From: 66-474 sp051962095
GTDB lineage: Bacteria > Pseudomonadota > Gammaproteobacteria > Xanthomonadales > Rhodanobacteraceae
Length of the DNA stretch: 26,404 nt
NCBI GenBank assembly: GCA_051962095.1
Contig: JBQCCP010000153.1
Location: 1-26,404 of the forward strand
Direction: 5' to 3'
Of this stretch, positions 1 to 7,828 are shown in pieces. Below the pieces are notes generated by a model that saw only the letters and a list, made by a program, of their open reading frames with translations, searched no databases and was not told the DNA's origin. A program made the position numbers and the translations under genes. How positions within the stretch are numbered: the stretch's first letter is position 1; every line of letters begins with the position of its first letter.

Positions 1-1257
1 CATCACGCCCGCGGCTTCCAGCCGGAACCCGTGTTCACGCACCAGCGTGCCGGCATCGCGCGCGAGCGATCCGGGATGGCACGACACGTACACCAACCGC
101 CGCACCGATTTTCCGGGCAGTTGCTTCAGCAATTCGTCGGCGCCGCTGCGGGGCGGGTCGAGCAGCATCTGGTTCCATTCGGCGCGCGCCCAGGCGCTGC
201 CGCGGACGTCGCCGGCGAGATCGCCGACATGGAACTCGGCGTTGCTGATGCCATTCGCCTCCGCGTTGGCGCGTGCGCGCGCCACCAGGCCAGCCTCGCC
301 TTCCACACCGCATACGTAACCCGCGCGCCGCGCGATCGGCAAGCTGAAATTGCCGAGCCCACAGAACAGGTCGAGCACGCGATCGCCCGGACCCGGCCGC
401 AAAAGGCCGAGCGCGTGTTCGATCATCCTCTGGTTGATGCGCGCGTTCACCTGCACGAAATCCAGTGGCGTGAACGCGAGCTTCAGGTCGAAGTCGGGCA
501 GCGCGTAGTGCAGGTCCACCGGTCCTTCTTCAAGCGGATGCACGCTGTCGGTGCCGCCGGGTTGCAGCAGGATCGCGAAACCGTGCGCGCGCCCGAACGT
601 GGCGAGTTTTTCGCGGTCGCCGTCCGACAATGGCGCCAGATGACGAAACACCAGCGCCCGGACCGCATCGCCCGCGGAAAATTCGATCTGCGGGATCAAC
701 GCGGCGCCTTCCATCCCGTTCAACAGCGCGCCGAGCGCGTCGAGGTGCTCGCCCAGCGGGGGATCAAGCACGTCGCAATGCGCGAGGTCCGCCACGAAGC
801 GCGGATCGCGCTCGCGGAAACCGACCAGGGTCTTGCCCTTCTTCGGAACGTGCTTCACCGAAAGCCGGGCGCGACGACGATAACCCCACGCGTCCGACGT
901 CAGCGGTTCCAGCCAGCGCGCGGGTTCGACGTGGCCGATGCGCGCGAAGTTCTGCGCCAGCACGTTCTGCTTGGCCGCGATCTGCGCCGCGGGCGCCAGG
1001 TGTTGCAGCACGCAGCCGCCGCACACGCCGAAATGCGGACAGCGCGGCTCGACGCGGTCGGGCGACGCGACAAGGATTTCTTCTGCACGTGCCTCGTCGA
1101 AATGGCGGTGCTTCCGGACCAGCTTCGCGCGCACCCGCTCGCCCGGCAGCGCATCGGCCACGAACACCGTCTTCCCGTCCACGTGGGCGACGCCGCGCCC
1201 GTCGTGGGAAAGATCGTCGATCGTGGTTTCGAAGCTGGCGTCGCGCGGCATTTTCAT
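1..1257 (-). CDS. rlmD: 23S rRNA (uracil-5-)-methyltransferase RlmD, 3' end cut by window edge
   Basis: This SAM-dependent enzyme makes m5U1939 in 23S rRNA; it was formerly called RumA. The frame is open from an ATG at 1257 to the left edge, giving 419 residues; roughly 20 C-terminal residues are probably missing, judged from the family length of 430-450. After a short TRAM-like N-terminus, the [4Fe-4S] cysteines appear as CPHFGVCGGC, with a fourth Cys in the HCDVLDP stretch. The SAM-binding motif is VLDLFCGLGNFS and the catalytic-cysteine motif is YVSCHPGSLARD, where the residue after Cys is His rather than the more usual Asn/Asp. A second ATG at 1251 is also possible. It lies 133 bp downstream of the YdbL-like gene on the same strand, separated by a hairpin, so it is probably expressed separately. 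The identification is secure. Confidence 0.93.
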   Translation of the reverse strand, partial: MKMPRDASFETTIDDLSHDGRGVAHVDGKTVFVADALPGERVRAKLVRKHRHFDEARAEEILVASPDRVEPRCPHFGVCGGCVLQHLAPAAQIAAKQNVLAQNFARIGHVEPARWLEPLTSDAWGYRRRARLSVKHVPKKGKTLVGFRERDPRFVADLAHCDVLDPPLGEHLDALGALLNGMEGAALIPQIEFSAGDAVRALVFRHLAPLSDGDREKLATFGRAHGFAILLQPGGTDSVHPLEEGPVDLHYALPDFDLKLAFTPLDFVQVNARINQRMIEHALGLLRPGPGDRVLDLFCGLGNFSLPIARRAGYVCGVEGEAGLVARARANAEANGISNAEFHVGDLAGDVRGSAWARAEWNQMLLDPPRSGADELLKQLPGKSVRRLVYVSCHPGSLARDAGTLVREHGFRLEAAGVM

Positions 1258-1373
1258 CCGCGCATCTTGCCAGACGTGTCAAGCCGGATTGCGCGTCGTG
1301 CTGGCAGGGATGACGATGACGACAATCATCACTCTGGATCCGGTGTCATCGGCCATCCCCCGCCTTGCACGGG

Positions 1374-1394
1374 ATGAGTGCATCCTGCACTCAT
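1374..1394 (-). terminator. Perfect 9-bp hairpin over the end of the YdbL-like gene
   Basis: ATGAGTGCA (1374-1382) and TGCACTCAT (1386-1394) pair perfectly around a TCC loop. The right arm covers the stop codon of the YdbL-like gene. There is no U-run on either side, so intrinsic termination is uncertain; 3'-end protection of the mRNA is an equally good reading. The rest of the gap to rlmD shows no gene. Confidence 0.45.
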
Positions 1395-2011
1395 TTCCGC
1401 TGCCAATTCCCCGAAGCATCCTGGTAATACCAGCCCGGGCGCGCGCGGCTGATCCACTGCTTGGCGAACGACTCGCGCATCCGCTGCGCCCATTCCGGGT
1501 GGCCATTGGCTGCCGCGATCTGCTTGTACAGTTCGGCGCGATCGGCGTTCTCGGCGGCCACGGCCTGGGTCGCCTGCGCGCGCTGTGCCAGCGGAATCTT
1601 CGAGGCGTCGCGGATCGCGACATCGCCATTGTGGGTGAAACCCACTGCCCCCGAAGCCAGCAGGCCTTGCAGGACCGAATGGAAGCGGTCGCGCATCCGC
1701 GCTTCGATCGCCTGGATCGCGGGGCTCTGGATATCGAGGTTCGGTTGCGATTCCGCCGCGTACGCCGAAGGAATCACGGCCTCGAGCAGGCGAGCAGCCA
1801 GCGGTTCACGCCCCGCGGGCGCACCGGACGGCGGCGGCTGCGTGCTGGACGACGGCGCCGGCGCCTGTCCGGGTGCTTCGGGCCCGATGATGTTGCCGAT
1901 CACCTTGTCGGCAGCCTGCTGCGCGGCGGCAGCCGGGAAATACACGTTGATGGTGACGCAGCCCGCCAGCAGGGCCAGCGAGAACACGAGCAGGAAAGCC
2001 GACTTGCGCAT
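1391..2011 (-). CDS. YdbL-like DUF1318 lipoprotein
   Basis: This is a 206-aa predicted lipoprotein. A signal peptide ends in the lipobox LLAGC (lipidated Cys18), followed by TINVYFPAAAAQQAADKVI, a Pro/Gln/Ala-rich linker at about residues 45-70, and a C-terminal DUF1318 domain. The end WISRARPGWYYQDASGNWQRK-like segment (quoted in part) matches the C-terminus of E. coli YdbL, which ends ARAKPGEYVQGINGKWVRK. GGAG about 8 nt upstream supports the ATG at 2011. E. coli YdbL is a small soluble periplasmic protein that works with the YdbH-YnbE phospholipid bridge. Here the gene lies 89 bp downstream of a YdbH-like gene and carries its own lipid anchor, with no ynbE between them. The family assignment is strong; the role in lipid transport is inferred from context. 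Confidence 0.8.
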   Translation of the reverse strand: MRKSAFLLVFSLALLAGCVTINVYFPAAAAQQAADKVIGNIIGPEAPGQAPAPSSSTQPPPSGAPAGREPLAARLLEAVIPSAYAAESQPNLDIQSPAIQAIEARMRDRFHSVLQGLLASGAVGFTHNGDVAIRDASKIPLAQRAQATQAVAAENADRAELYKQIAAANGHPEWAQRMRESFAKQWISRARPGWYYQDASGNWQRK

Positions 2012-2100
2012 TGCACGTCTCCGTGGGTTGTACAGCGGACATCGATTCCGATGCCGGTCCTTGCTTCATCCCGGGAGTTTACACGTTCGAAGTGGTGGCC

Positions 2101-4128
2101 CTACTTGATCACCGGTCCGTTGCCTTCGGTCGCGGATTTCAACCGGCTCACCAGCGTCGCCCAGTCGACCTCGCGCTGGTGGCCGATCACGGTGATGTGC
2201 GGCAGGCCGCTGCCCTCGACGATCGTGTAGCCGTTGTCGTCCGGATCGGGATCGGGCGTAATGCCGCCCATCGTGCAGACGCCACGCAGCAGCGTGCAAC
2301 TGAGCCCGATGCGCGAATAACCGAAGGTCTTGAACACGCGCAGCGCGATGCCCTGCAGGCCGCCGGCGATGCCGCCACCGCCCACTTCGGTCAGGCTCTT
2401 GATCGCGTGCTGGCTGATCTTGCCGCCGCCGTTCGCCTGCAGCGTGGCGTTGAAGGCGGTCGGGTTCCAGTCGACCAGTTCGAGGCCGTGGATGCTTCCA
2501 TTCAGCCGGCCGGTGATTTCGCCGAAGTCGAACACGCCGGTCAGTTGCGCCAGGTCCAGTTGCTGCATGTCGATATCGGCAGCCAGTCGCGGCGTCTTGC
2601 CCAGCGGATGCAGCATGCTGAGGTTGGTGACGCTCACCGAGCCGCCAAAAACATCCAGCGACAGTCCGCCGCCGAACACCAGTTCGTCGCCGCGATAGCT
2701 GAGGTCAGGCACGGCGCCGCCCAGCTTGCCACCGAACGCCGGCCAGCCGAACGCCTTGCACAGTTGTGGCAGATCGACATCGGTGACGGCGAAGGCCGCC
2801 GACAACTGCTGGGTCTTCCCTGCATCAGGGCGCCAGACGAACCGGTTGAGCTGGAACGAGCCGCCGAGCATTGTCGTCGTCACCGGCGCGCGCAGGGTCA
2901 GCGCGCCGGACGAATCCTCGAGCCGCAATTTCGCCGGCCCGAACGCAATGCGATACAGCGCCAACGCATTCCAGCCCAGCGTGGTGGCCGGACGTGAGGC
3001 GTTCGCGCTCCAGTCGATTTTCCCGTCCAGGCCGGCGATCGCGAGGCTGCCGCCCTGACCGTCCATCGAGACGTTTTCGACGGTCAGGTCGAACGCCTTG
3101 AAGCCCCCGCTGTCCAGCCGGAGCGATCCCGTGATCGCTCCGGAGGTATCCAGTTGCGCGAACCCCGTGAGATGCTGGACGAACGTGGTGCCATAGCGTG
3201 TATAGGCCGCGGGCAGGGTTGCCGCGAAGCGGCTGAGGTCGAGCTTCGCAAGGTTGCCTTTGCGATCGAAGCCCAGGTTGCCTGAAACCCGCAGCGCATC
3301 GCGGTCGTCGAAGTCGAGCGAATCGATCGCGATGCCGGCCGCTCCGACCGTGGCGGAAACGTGCAGGCTGGCGGGATGCGAGGGCAACTTCGCGTACAAG
3401 GGTCCCAGCAGCATCTGTCCGCCGCGCAGCGAGCCGTCGAACATCGCGCTGGTCGAAACCGGGCCATTCTCGATCCGGAAACTTCCGTCCGCGCCGAGTT
3501 TCTGCGCGGCGATGTTGCCGGCCTTGCTGTCGAGCTCGACGCCCGCGACCTCTACGCGTCCGGAAATCCGCGTACCACCGGTGGCCAGGTCCAGCGCGAC
3601 GGTTCCGGCCACGCTGCCGCCGTTGAGCCGCCCTTCCGGCCAGGCCGCCGCCAACACGCCGCGCAACCACGTCAATGGCAACGCCGACAGTGTCATCTGC
3701 AGGTGCGTGGTCTGGTCGAGTGGCATCAGCGCGCTGATCAGGCTCTTGCCCTGCTGCACGTCCACCGCCAGCGTGCCGCCGTCGGGGTCGTACACGACCA
3801 CGAGCTGCGCATCCGCGAGCGCACCACCCGGCGCGCGCCGCGTCGCCACGTGGCCCGTGAACTTCCAGGATTTGCCGCCCGCCTGCTGCGGTTCACCCTT
3901 CAGCGCCAGCGCGACGTCGTGCCAGCCGAGCGCCGGCACCGACACCTTCGCGGCATCCAGCGTCAACTGCGGCCGCCCGTCGGTGCCCAGCGAGGCGTCC
4001 ATCTGCACATCGGCGAGGGTGACGCCGGGCAGCGTCAACGACTCGGCCTGCATGCGCACGGCCGCCCGCGCGCATCCGCACGCGAGCAGCAGGCACGCCG
4101 CCAGCAGCCATTGCCGCGAACTTGTCAC
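2101..4128 (-). CDS. AsmA/YdbH-like intermembrane transport protein (probable)
   Basis: This 675-aa envelope protein begins with a GTG at 4128; an AAAAGGG stretch lies just upstream. Residues 1-23 form a signal sequence or anchor (MTSSRQWLLAACLLLACGCARA). The remainder is a long series of alternating beta-type segments rich in Gly, Leu and Asp, typical of AsmA/TamB/YdbH bridge-like proteins. The conserved-looking C-terminus has two cysteines in SRIGLSCTLLRGVCTMGG. E. coli YdbH is longer (879 aa) and spans the periplasm to carry phospholipids together with outer-membrane lipoprotein YnbE and helper YdbL. The downstream YdbL-like gene supports the YdbH assignment, but sequence alone leaves a general AsmA-like protein possible. 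It is divergent from the REC-Hpt gene. Confidence 0.65.
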   Translation of the reverse strand: MTSSRQWLLAACLLLACGCARAAVRMQAESLTLPGVTLADVQMDASLGTDGRPQLTLDAAKVSVPALGWHDVALALKGEPQQAGGKSWKFTGHVATRRAPGGALADAQLVVVYDPDGGTLAVDVQQGKSLISALMPLDQTTHLQMTLSALPLTWLRGVLAAAWPEGRLNGGSVAGTVALDLATGGTRISGRVEVAGVELDSKAGNIAAQKLGADGSFRIENGPVSTSAMFDGSLRGGQMLLGPLYAKLPSHPASLHVSATVGAAGIAIDSLDFDDRDALRVSGNLGFDRKGNLAKLDLSRFAATLPAAYTRYGTTFVQHLTGFAQLDTSGAITGSLRLDSGGFKAFDLTVENVSMDGQGGSLAIAGLDGKIDWSANASRPATTLGWNALALYRIAFGPAKLRLEDSSGALTLRAPVTTTMLGGSFQLNRFVWRPDAGKTQQLSAAFAVTDVDLPQLCKAFGWPAFGGKLGGAVPDLSYRGDELVFGGGLSLDVFGGSVSVTNLSMLHPLGKTPRLAADIDMQQLDLAQLTGVFDFGEITGRLNGSIHGLELVDWNPTAFNATLQANGGGKISQHAIKSLTEVGGGGIAGGLQGIALRVFKTFGYSRIGLSCTLLRGVCTMGGITPDPDPDDNGYTIVEGSGLPHITVIGHQREVDWATLVSRLKSATEGNGPVIK

Positions 4129-4150
4129 CGGGACCCTTTTCCGCTATGAC
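4122..4150 (+). promoter_or_regulatory. Candidate sigma-70 promoter for the REC-Hpt gene
   Basis: TTGTCA (4122-4127) and TATGAC (4145-4150) are separated by exactly 17 nt and match the consensus at 5/6 and 4/6 positions. Transcription would start near 4157, leaving a leader of about 50 nt before the ATG at 4209. The -35 box overlaps the start codon of the divergent YdbH-like gene. This is a pattern match only. Confidence 0.4.
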
Positions 4151-4208
4151 TGGCGGCGATTGTGCCAGCCCGCATCCGAATGGATGCCAACGCGAGCCAG
4201 CCGCGGAC

Positions 4209-4934
4209 ATGGATGCCAGCCGATTCCGGGTGCTTCTGGCCGAGGACGACCCGGTCAGCCGGGAATTCCTCACCGAGGCGATGCGCGCTGCCGGCGCGGA
4301 CGTGACCGCGTGCGGCGATGGCCACGCGGCTCTCCGGCTCGCGTGCGCCCAAGCCTGGGACCTGCTGGTTTTCGACCACCACCTGCCCGGCCGCAACGGC
4401 GACGCCGTACTTGCTTCGCTGCGGGCGGATGCCGATGCGGCGTCACACGCAACGCCCGCGATCGCCACCAGCGCCGCCCGCGACGGCGAGATGTCGACGC
4501 TGCTGCAGGCCGGTTTCGTGGAAGTGCTGGCCAAGCCGATGCCGGTCGAGGTCCTGCGCGCGGCGCTCCGCCGGTACGGCTGCCACGCCGAAACGATTCT
4601 CGACGACAGAGAGGCGCTGCGCGCCTGCGGCTCGGCGGCCGCGGTGGCGCGCCTTCGCCGGCTGTTCGCGGAGCAGGAATTACCGCGCGTGCAGGAAGAA
4701 CTCGAGCGCCTCGGCGATGCCACGGAATCGCTGCGGCCCACCCTGCATCGCCTGCAGGCTTCCTGCGGCTTTTGCGGCGCCAGGCCGCTCGCGCTCGCCA
4801 CCGCCGCGTTGCGGCACGCGTTGTCCGACAGCGCCGACGCAGCAAGGGTACGCGACGCGCTACGGGATTTCCGCCACGCGCTCGCCGACACCCGTGCCCG
4901 TCTGGAGGCCGAGCTGCAAGCGGCCGACGCGTGA
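4209..4934 (+). CDS. Orphan response regulator with REC and Hpt domains
   Basis: This 241-aa phosphorelay protein has no obvious DNA-binding or catalytic output domain. The receiver domain (residues about 6-120) has the acidic pocket AEDD (12-14), phospho-acceptor Asp56 in VFDHHLPG, switch Thr87 and Lys109 in LAKP. The C-terminal helical part (about 140-241) contains LHRLQASCGFCGA, which fits the Hpt consensus HxLKGSSxxxGA with the phospho-acceptor His at 180. The ATG at 4209 is preferred because the receiver fold starts a few residues later; in-frame starts at 4122 and 4146 would add a tail with no domain. No sensor kinase is encoded in the window, so it probably accepts phosphate from, or passes it to, a remote partner. 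It converges on recO with two bases between the stop codons. Confidence 0.8.
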   Translation: MDASRFRVLLAEDDPVSREFLTEAMRAAGADVTACGDGHAALRLACAQAWDLLVFDHHLPGRNGDAVLASLRADADAASHATPAIATSAARDGEMSTLLQAGFVEVLAKPMPVEVLRAALRRYGCHAETILDDREALRACGSAAAVARLRRLFAEQELPRVQEELERLGDATESLRPTLHRLQASCGFCGARPLALATAALRHALSDSADAARVRDALRDFRHALADTRARLEAELQAADA

Positions 4935-4936
4935 AC

Positions 4937-5650
4937 TCAACCCTGGCGCAGCGTCCCCGCCAGTATCCGCCATGACTGCAACCCGCGCTCGCCGACGTGG
5001 GCACCGATCACCCTTCGCGTCAGGCGGCGCAGCACCCCGAGATCTTCCGCCGCGGGAAGCTGCCCACTCGCCAGCGCAAGCAACGCGGAGCCTCTCACGC
5101 AGAGGCTGCCGGGATGTTCCGCAGCACTGACTGGTCCTTCTTCCGGCAGGTAGTCATAGATGCGCGCCGCGTTGATCGGCTCGCCGGTGTCGGCGGCGGT
5201 TTCCAGTTGCAGCGCGTAGCCGATCGCACCCAGGAGATCGCGCTCGAAGCAGCGCAGGCACCATGCCAGCGACGGCGTCTCGGAAAGACTCTCCAGCAGT
5301 TCGGCATAACGGTCGAACAGATGCGGGTGGGGGTCGTTGCGCGCGGTCAGCCGCACCAGCAATTCATTCGCGTACATCGCCGACAGCAACGCATCCCCGT
5401 GGAATGCATGCGGAGGACCGACAGGCTCGACGGCCGTCAACGTCTGCAGTTCGCCGCGCCCGGTCCAGTCCAGGCGCAGCGCCTGCAGCGGTTCCAGCGC
5501 CGAGCGAGACAACCGGGCCCGCGCACCGCGCACGCCGCGCGCGACCAGGCCCACCCGCCCGAACTCGCGCGTGAACGCCTCCAGCAGCAGGCTGGTTTCG
5601 CGCCACGCGCGGACGTGGAGGATGTAGGCGGATTGGGATTCGACGCGCAT
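4937..5650 (-). CDS. recO: DNA repair protein RecO
   Basis: RecO anneals SSB-coated single-stranded DNA and loads RecA with RecR in the RecFOR gap-repair pathway. The product is 237 aa from the ATG at 5650, close to the E. coli length of 242. The N-terminal OB-fold starts MRVESQSAYILHVRAWRETS, with the typical segments LLEAFTREFGRVGLVARGVR and later MYANELLVRLTARNDPHPHLF and CFERDLLGAIGYAL. The frame extends upstream to 5752, but the extra residues are unlike RecO and start before the domain. It is last in the lepA-lepB-rnc-era-recO order, 109 bp after era. pdxJ, often next in other Gammaproteobacteria, is absent; the next gene is the convergent REC-Hpt gene. Confidence 0.93.
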   Translation of the reverse strand: MRVESQSAYILHVRAWRETSLLLEAFTREFGRVGLVARGVRGARARLSRSALEPLQALRLDWTGRGELQTLTAVEPVGPPHAFHGDALLSAMYANELLVRLTARNDPHPHLFDRYAELLESLSETPSLAWCLRCFERDLLGAIGYALQLETAADTGEPINAARIYDYLPEEGPVSAAEHPGSLCVRGSALLALASGQLPAAEDLGVLRRLTRRVIGAHVGERGLQSWRILAGTLRQG

Positions 5651-5759
5651 GCAAGGAATCAGGACGAATGGTGAGGGCCTCGCTGTTTGATCTTTCCGCA
5701 ACTCGTCATCCGCGGAATGTTTCAAAGCACGCCCTCGTTGCTCAGTCCTCACTCCTGTT

Positions 5760-6653
5760 CTATTCGTACCCGAACTGCTTCAACGCCGCCTCGTCGTCCG
5801 ACCAGCCCGCGCGAACGCGTACCCGCAGTTTCAGGAACACCTTGCGGTCGAGCAACGCCTCGATGCTGTGCCGCGCCGCGGTGCCGATGGCCTTGGCGCG
5901 GCGGCCGCCAGCGCCGATCACGATTGCCTTCTGGCCCTCGCGTTCGACCCACACCACCGCGTGGATTTCGGTGACGCCATCCGGCCGATCCTCGAACAGT
6001 TCGATTTCGACCGTGGTGGCATAGGGCAACTCCTCGCCCAGTTGCCGCATCAGTTGCTCGCGCACCAGTTCGCCGGCCAGGAACCGCTCGCTGCGATCGG
6101 TGAAACTGTCGGTGTCATAGCGCGGTTTGCCTTCCGGCAGGCGCGCCAGGATCGCGCGCTCGAGTTCGGCAAGGCCCGCGCGCTTCTGCGCGCTCACCAT
6201 GAACACTTCATCCCACGTCCGCTCGCGCGTCAGCCCTTCCACGAACGGCAGCAGCCGCGTCTTGTTCGCGACGCGATCCACCTTGTTCATCGCCAGCAGC
6301 CGCGGGATCCCGCGCCCGGCCAGCGCGGCGTACACGGCGGCGTCCTCGTCGTTCCAGTGTTCCGCGGCCACGACCTGCACCGCGAGATCGGCATCGGCGA
6401 TGGCGCCGTGCACCGCCCGGTTGAGGCTGCGGTTGATCGCGCGCTTCGCTTCGCGGTGCAGGCCGGGCGTATCGAGGTAGAGGATCTGCCCGCCCGCGGG
6501 ATTCGCGATGCCCAGGATGCGCTGCCGCGTGGTATGCGCGCGCGGCGTCACGATCGAAAGCGGCGCATCGATCAGCGCATTCAGGAGCGTGGACTTGCCG
6601 ACGTTGGGACGACCGACGATCGCCACGCTGCCGCAGCGGAACCCTGCGTTCAT
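5760..6653 (-). CDS. era: GTPase Era
   Basis: Era is an essential GTPase with a KH domain that binds the 3' end of 16S rRNA and checks 30S assembly. The 297-aa product has G1 GRPNVGKS, G2 region TPRAHTTRQRILG, G3 DTPGLH and G4 NKVD in the first half, then the KH domain with VWVEREGQKAIVIGAGGRRAK. The ATG at 6653 overlaps the rnc stop codon in the pattern ATGA (4 bp), so the two genes are translationally coupled. A longer in-frame extension upstream lies inside rnc and is not Era-like. Length and motifs are normal for the family. Confidence 0.96.
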   Translation of the reverse strand: MNAGFRCGSVAIVGRPNVGKSTLLNALIDAPLSIVTPRAHTTRQRILGIANPAGGQILYLDTPGLHREAKRAINRSLNRAVHGAIADADLAVQVVAAEHWNDEDAAVYAALAGRGIPRLLAMNKVDRVANKTRLLPFVEGLTRERTWDEVFMVSAQKRAGLAELERAILARLPEGKPRYDTDSFTDRSERFLAGELVREQLMRQLGEELPYATTVEIELFEDRPDGVTEIHAVVWVEREGQKAIVIGAGGRRAKAIGTAARHSIEALLDRKVFLKLRVRVRAGWSDDEAALKQFGYE

Positions 6654-7303
6654 GAGCGTGCTTCCAGGAAATGGCCCAAGGCCTTTTCGGCCGCCATCTG
6701 CTCGGCCGCGCGCCGGCTGCCGCCGCTGCCTTCGAAGCGCGCCGGACGGGGTTCTTCGATCGCGCAGACCACGTCGAAGATCCGCGCATGCTCGTTTCCG
6801 CGTTCGGCCAGCAGTTCGTAACGGGGCAGCGGCATGCCCCGCCCCTGCAGCCATTCCTGCAGGCGCGTCTTGGGGTCCTTGTGCGGCGGACCCGTTTCGG
6901 CGATCGGCCGGGCGAAGATCGCCTGCAGCCATTCGCGGCAGACGTGATAACCGCCGTCGCGGTAGATCGCGGCCACCACTGCCTCGAATGCATCGGCGAG
7001 AATGGAATCGCGCCGGAACCCGCCGCTCTTGAGTTCGCCCGAGCCTAGCTTGAGGGCCTCGCCGAGTTGCAGTTCGCGCGCACGCTCCGCGAGCGCGGGT
7101 TCGCTCACCAGTTGCGCGCGCAGGCGCGAGAGCTCGCCTTCGCTGGCGCGCGCGCGCGAATCGAACAGCATTTCGGCGACCACCAGGTTGACCAGCGCAT
7201 CACCCAGGAACTCCAGCCGCTCGTTGTTGGGACGTCCCGCGCTGCGATGGGTGAGGGCGAGTTGCAGCAATGCCTCGTCGGTGAAGTGGTAGCCGAGTTT
7301 CAC
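6650..7303 (-). CDS. rnc: Ribonuclease III
   Basis: RNase III cleaves double-stranded RNA, processing the rRNA precursor and many mRNAs. The 217-aa protein has the signature NERLEFLGD (residues 27-35, metal-binding Asp35), ELKSGGFRRDSILAD and Glu107 in DAFEAVV, followed by a C-terminal dsRNA-binding domain starting near DPKTRLQEWLQGRG. It starts with GTG at 7303. Reading upstream, the frame closes at a TGA around 7319-7321 with no other start codon between. The protein therefore lacks about 10 residues found at the E. coli N-terminus and begins at the equivalent of the KLGY motif. It follows DUF4845 after one base and overlaps era by 4 bp. Confidence 0.95.
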   Translation of the reverse strand: MKLGYHFTDEALLQLALTHRSAGRPNNERLEFLGDALVNLVVAEMLFDSRARASEGELSRLRAQLVSEPALAERARELQLGEALKLGSGELKSGGFRRDSILADAFEAVVAAIYRDGGYHVCREWLQAIFARPIAETGPPHKDPKTRLQEWLQGRGMPLPRYELLAERGNEHARIFDVVCAIEEPRPARFEGSGGSRRAAEQMAAEKALGHFLEARS

Positions 7304-7304
7304 G

Positions 7305-7682
7305 TCACCCCTGCGTCTTCAGCGCCACGGTCTTCTCGAAATGCACGAGGAAGTCGATGTTGTAGAACCATGGAATCCGCTTGTCGTAGCTCAGCTTCAG
7401 GGAGTTGCCGCCGTCCGGATTGGTCACCACCGAAATGTTCTTCGCGTTGATGTCCGAATCGGAGAAATACTGTGAAAGCTGCTGGGTGTCGAGCTGCCGC
7501 TGCACTTCCTCGACGGTCATGTTGCCGGAAGTGGATTGGGTGGCCACCGTGTTCAGCGCCTTGGCGACGTTGAAGTAATCCATGTATGCCGGGACCAGCT
7601 TCATCGCGGTGTACGCGAAGAAAGCCAGGATGACCAGCAGGATCACGAACCCGATCAGGGTAATGCCCGATTGACGTTTCAT
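7305..7682 (-). CDS. DUF4845 single-pass membrane protein
   Basis: This 125-aa protein has a short basic N-terminus with a pilin-like look (MKRQSGITLIGFVILLVILAF), one transmembrane helix at about residues 6-28, and a periplasmic domain containing YMDYFNVAKALNTVA and a C-terminal YDKRIPWFYNIDFLVHFEKT segment. This architecture is the DUF4845 family, usually encoded between lepB and rnc in Gamma- and Betaproteobacteria. Its function is unknown. GGGGGCG upstream of the ATG could serve as a ribosome binding site. The stop is one base before the rnc start, so it is co-transcribed with rnc and era. Confidence 0.85.
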   Translation of the reverse strand: MKRQSGITLIGFVILLVILAFFAYTAMKLVPAYMDYFNVAKALNTVATQSTSGNMTVEEVQRQLDTQQLSQYFSDSDINAKNISVVTNPDGGNSLKLSYDKRIPWFYNIDFLVHFEKTVALKTQG

Positions 7683-7800
7683 GAAGTCGCCCCCTCAGAT
7701 CTCGATTGAGAATGATGAATTCCGAATCCGGCCCGCACTGCAACACGGGCGCCGCCCTGGCACCCAACGGGACGGCATCAGCTTAATGCAACTGGCCGGA

Positions 7801-7824
7801 CCCGCGCGCGGGAACCGGCGCCGG
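7801..7824 (-). terminator. Two adjacent GC-rich palindromes downstream of the hydrolase gene
   Basis: CCCGCGCGCGGG (7801-7812) and CCGGCGCCGG (7815-7824) are perfect palindromes just after the hydrolase stop codon. They could fold as one compound hairpin at the 3' end of the hydrolase transcript. No U-run follows. The rest of the gap before DUF4845 (7683-7800) holds no gene that I can see. Confidence 0.35.
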
Positions 7825-7828
7825 CTCA

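Noticed and set aside
31..1377. Long plus-strand open frame opposite rlmD
   Set aside because: It is antisense to a complete set of RlmD motifs and its product is His/Arg/Val-rich with no domain; long antisense frames are expected in DNA this GC-rich.
3254..4975. 573-codon plus-strand frame across ydbH-like, REC-Hpt and recO ends
   Set aside because: It crosses three gene boundaries and gives Arg/Pro/Ala-rich sequence without recognisable domains.
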